64,000 nucleotides of DNA from Chloracidobacterium validum (GTDB lineage: Bacteria; Acidobacteriota; Blastocatellia; Chloracidobacteriales; Chloracidobacteriaceae). The stretch is taken from assembly GCF_018304825.1 (NCBI RefSeq), contig NZ_CP072648.1, forward strand, positions 38,501-102,500, written 5' to 3'. The translations under genes were made by a program, and so were the position numbers. This document shows, piece after piece, positions 63,082-64,000 of the stretch (positions are counted from its first letter, which is position 1; every line of letters starts with the position of its first letter). The notes under the pieces are model-generated. The model was not told where the DNA came from. It did no database searches and saw nothing but the letters and a program-made list of their open reading frames with translations.

Positions 63082-64000
63082 TGGTCCGTTGTTTGGAAAT
63101 CAATCTTTGTGTAGCTGTGCGTCAGCAGGGATGGTCCATATTTGACGAGGAACGAAAGGATATTGAGAACGCGCTCCTGGGGTTGTCCATGCGGGGTAAG
63201 CGCAGTGATGGCGCGCTCAATCTGGCGGGTTCGTGCCGCGTCGCGCTGGGCGTAGCTCGCAAAGAAGCGCTGTTCCAGTCCGTTGAGTTGGTGGAATATC
63301 TTCTCTCTTCCCCGGTCAAGTGCCTCAGCTAGCGATGGATCGGCTTCATGTAATAACTGTTTGAGGCGGTCGAGTTGTGCGCCAAAAGACACCTTCACTT
63401 CGTTGACGTATTCGATGATTTGGGCGTCATTTGACTGTAGGGCCGCGCGACGCAGCAGCTCTGGCTTGCCGAGCGCGGCCGCGTCGGGCGTGAGGCCAAG
63501 TTTGGCGAAAACTTTGGCATGACGCTGCTCGACGAGCGTGACGCTTGCGCGCGGCCACCGGATTGGTGACTGGATGCCGACTGCCTCATAAATGATTTCA
63601 GACTGGCTCAGGTATGCCATTTCAGCCGGGCCGACGACCTGGACGACAGTTGGAAAGAGCGTATCTTGAATCACCGGGCGCAGGAGCGCACTTGGCGTCA
63701 AGCGCAGTGGCTCAGCACGTAAGATGCGCAGCAGGTCTTCCTTCGTATAGCTTGTTTCAACGTTGGACTTCGGCCGAAAGCGGTATCCGTCGAGTACGAG
63801 GGGTGTGCGGTTGCCGTCTATGTCGAGAAACAGTGTCGTTGAGGATGGGATGACACTGACTTGTGGCGACTTACCCTGCGCCTGGTAGGCTTGCGCTTGC
63901 TGAACGAGCCGGTTGGTGATGTCTGGTGTGCGCTGAATGATGGCTTCAAATACGGGCTGGGTGATGGTGCGCAGCCGCTCGTCGCGTGGATCAACGATAA
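63048..64000 (-). CDS. bshC: Bacillithiol biosynthesis cysteine-adding enzyme BshC (partial, 5' end beyond the window)
   Basis: The frame runs on past 64000, so the N terminus is missing; the TTG at 63701 is internal. Translation of the visible part includes VDPRDERLRTITQPVFEAII, TSYTKEDLLRILRAEPLRL and SALLRPVIQDTLFPTVVQVVGPAEMAYLSQS. These are characteristic of BshC (formerly YllA), which adds cysteine to glucosaminyl-malate to finish bacillithiol. A coiled-coil segment follows in the C-terminal half. This implies bacillithiol as the low-molecular-weight thiol, known for some Acidobacteriota. The 3' end overlaps the convergent GT39-like gene. Confidence 0.93.
   Translation of the reverse strand, partial: IVDPRDERLRTITQPVFEAIIQRTPDITNRLVQQAQAYQAQGKSPQVSVIPSSTTLFLDIDGNRTPLVLDGYRFRPKSNVETSYTKEDLLRILRAEPLRLTPSALLRPVIQDTLFPTVVQVVGPAEMAYLSQSEIIYEAVGIQSPIRWPRASVTLVEQRHAKVFAKLGLTPDAAALGKPELLRRAALQSNDAQIIEYVNEVKVSFGAQLDRLKQLLHEADPSLAEALDRGREKIFHQLNGLEQRFFASYAQRDAARTRQIERAITALTPHGQPQERVLNILSFLVKYGPSLLTHSYTKIDFQTTDHQWILLEPGRA

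Overview
The window is a GC-rich chromosomal segment with a dense, mixed-strand gene layout. It shows no phage, insertion sequence, CRISPR array, rRNA or convincing tRNA. The gene content points to Acidobacteriota, most likely a Chloracidobacterium-like phototroph. Evidence: a plant/cyanobacterial-type carotene desaturase, a DUF2934 protein, futalosine-pathway menaquinone synthesis (MqnB), bacillithiol synthesis (BshC), two sigma-54 activators, a PilT-type ATPase, an Omp85 outer-membrane protein (so a diderm) and a stand-alone B12-binding methylmalonyl-CoA mutase subunit. The taxon is inferred from this mix, not from a marker search.

Layout. 1-4.8 kb: a possible 6S-like RNA, then a multi-PAS sensor kinase with its sigma-54 response regulator. 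4.9-10.7 kb: an SDR39U1-type epimerase, a membrane-bound SpoIIE/RsbU phosphatase, a DUF2934 protein and a second sigma-54 regulator. 10.9-16.9 kb: carotene desaturase, recA, a Cys4-HEAT protein, a 2Fe-2S protein and a zinc alcohol dehydrogenase. 16.9-19.0 kb: a secreted collagen-like/Gly-Gly-X protein and a 550-bp gene-free gap. 19.0-30.2 kb: an envelope protein, alanine racemase, Omp85, a Lys/Ala-rich TPR-like protein, a YvcK-like protein, M19 dipeptidase, the B12-binding protein, aroB and a repeat protein. 30.2-35.7 kb: an S9 peptidase, then a small accessory island with an orphan Imm70-like immunity protein and an unrecognised secreted protein of lower GC. 35.7-43.3 kb: panB, a phosphohexomutase, cardiolipin synthase, an AmpG-like permease and a lytic transglycosylase. 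43.7-52.4 kb: a small coiled protein, mqnB, GDPD, phoU-phoB-phoR-like genes, pilT, a PfkB kinase, pyrB and pyrR. 52.5-63.1 kb: a long co-directional run (hisS, K+/H+ antiporter, pgsA, AI-2E-type permease, DUF4149, FHA-ABC transporter, a GT39-like membrane protein), ending against a convergent bshC that runs off the window.

Together the genes lean towards envelope work (peptidoglycan precursors and recycling, phospholipids, Omp85, export) and signalling (two sigma-54 systems, a Pho-type system, a PP2C phosphatase and FHA domains). The most unusual signals are these: short tandem duplications that repeatedly span stop codons or sit at gene edges; the collagen/GGX secreted protein; the orphan Imm70-like protein beside a foreign-looking secreted protein; a Cys4-HEAT protein next to a 2Fe-2S protein; and two copies of a REP-like hairpin between pyrB and a sugar kinase gene. 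I did not find a clearly new multi-gene system.
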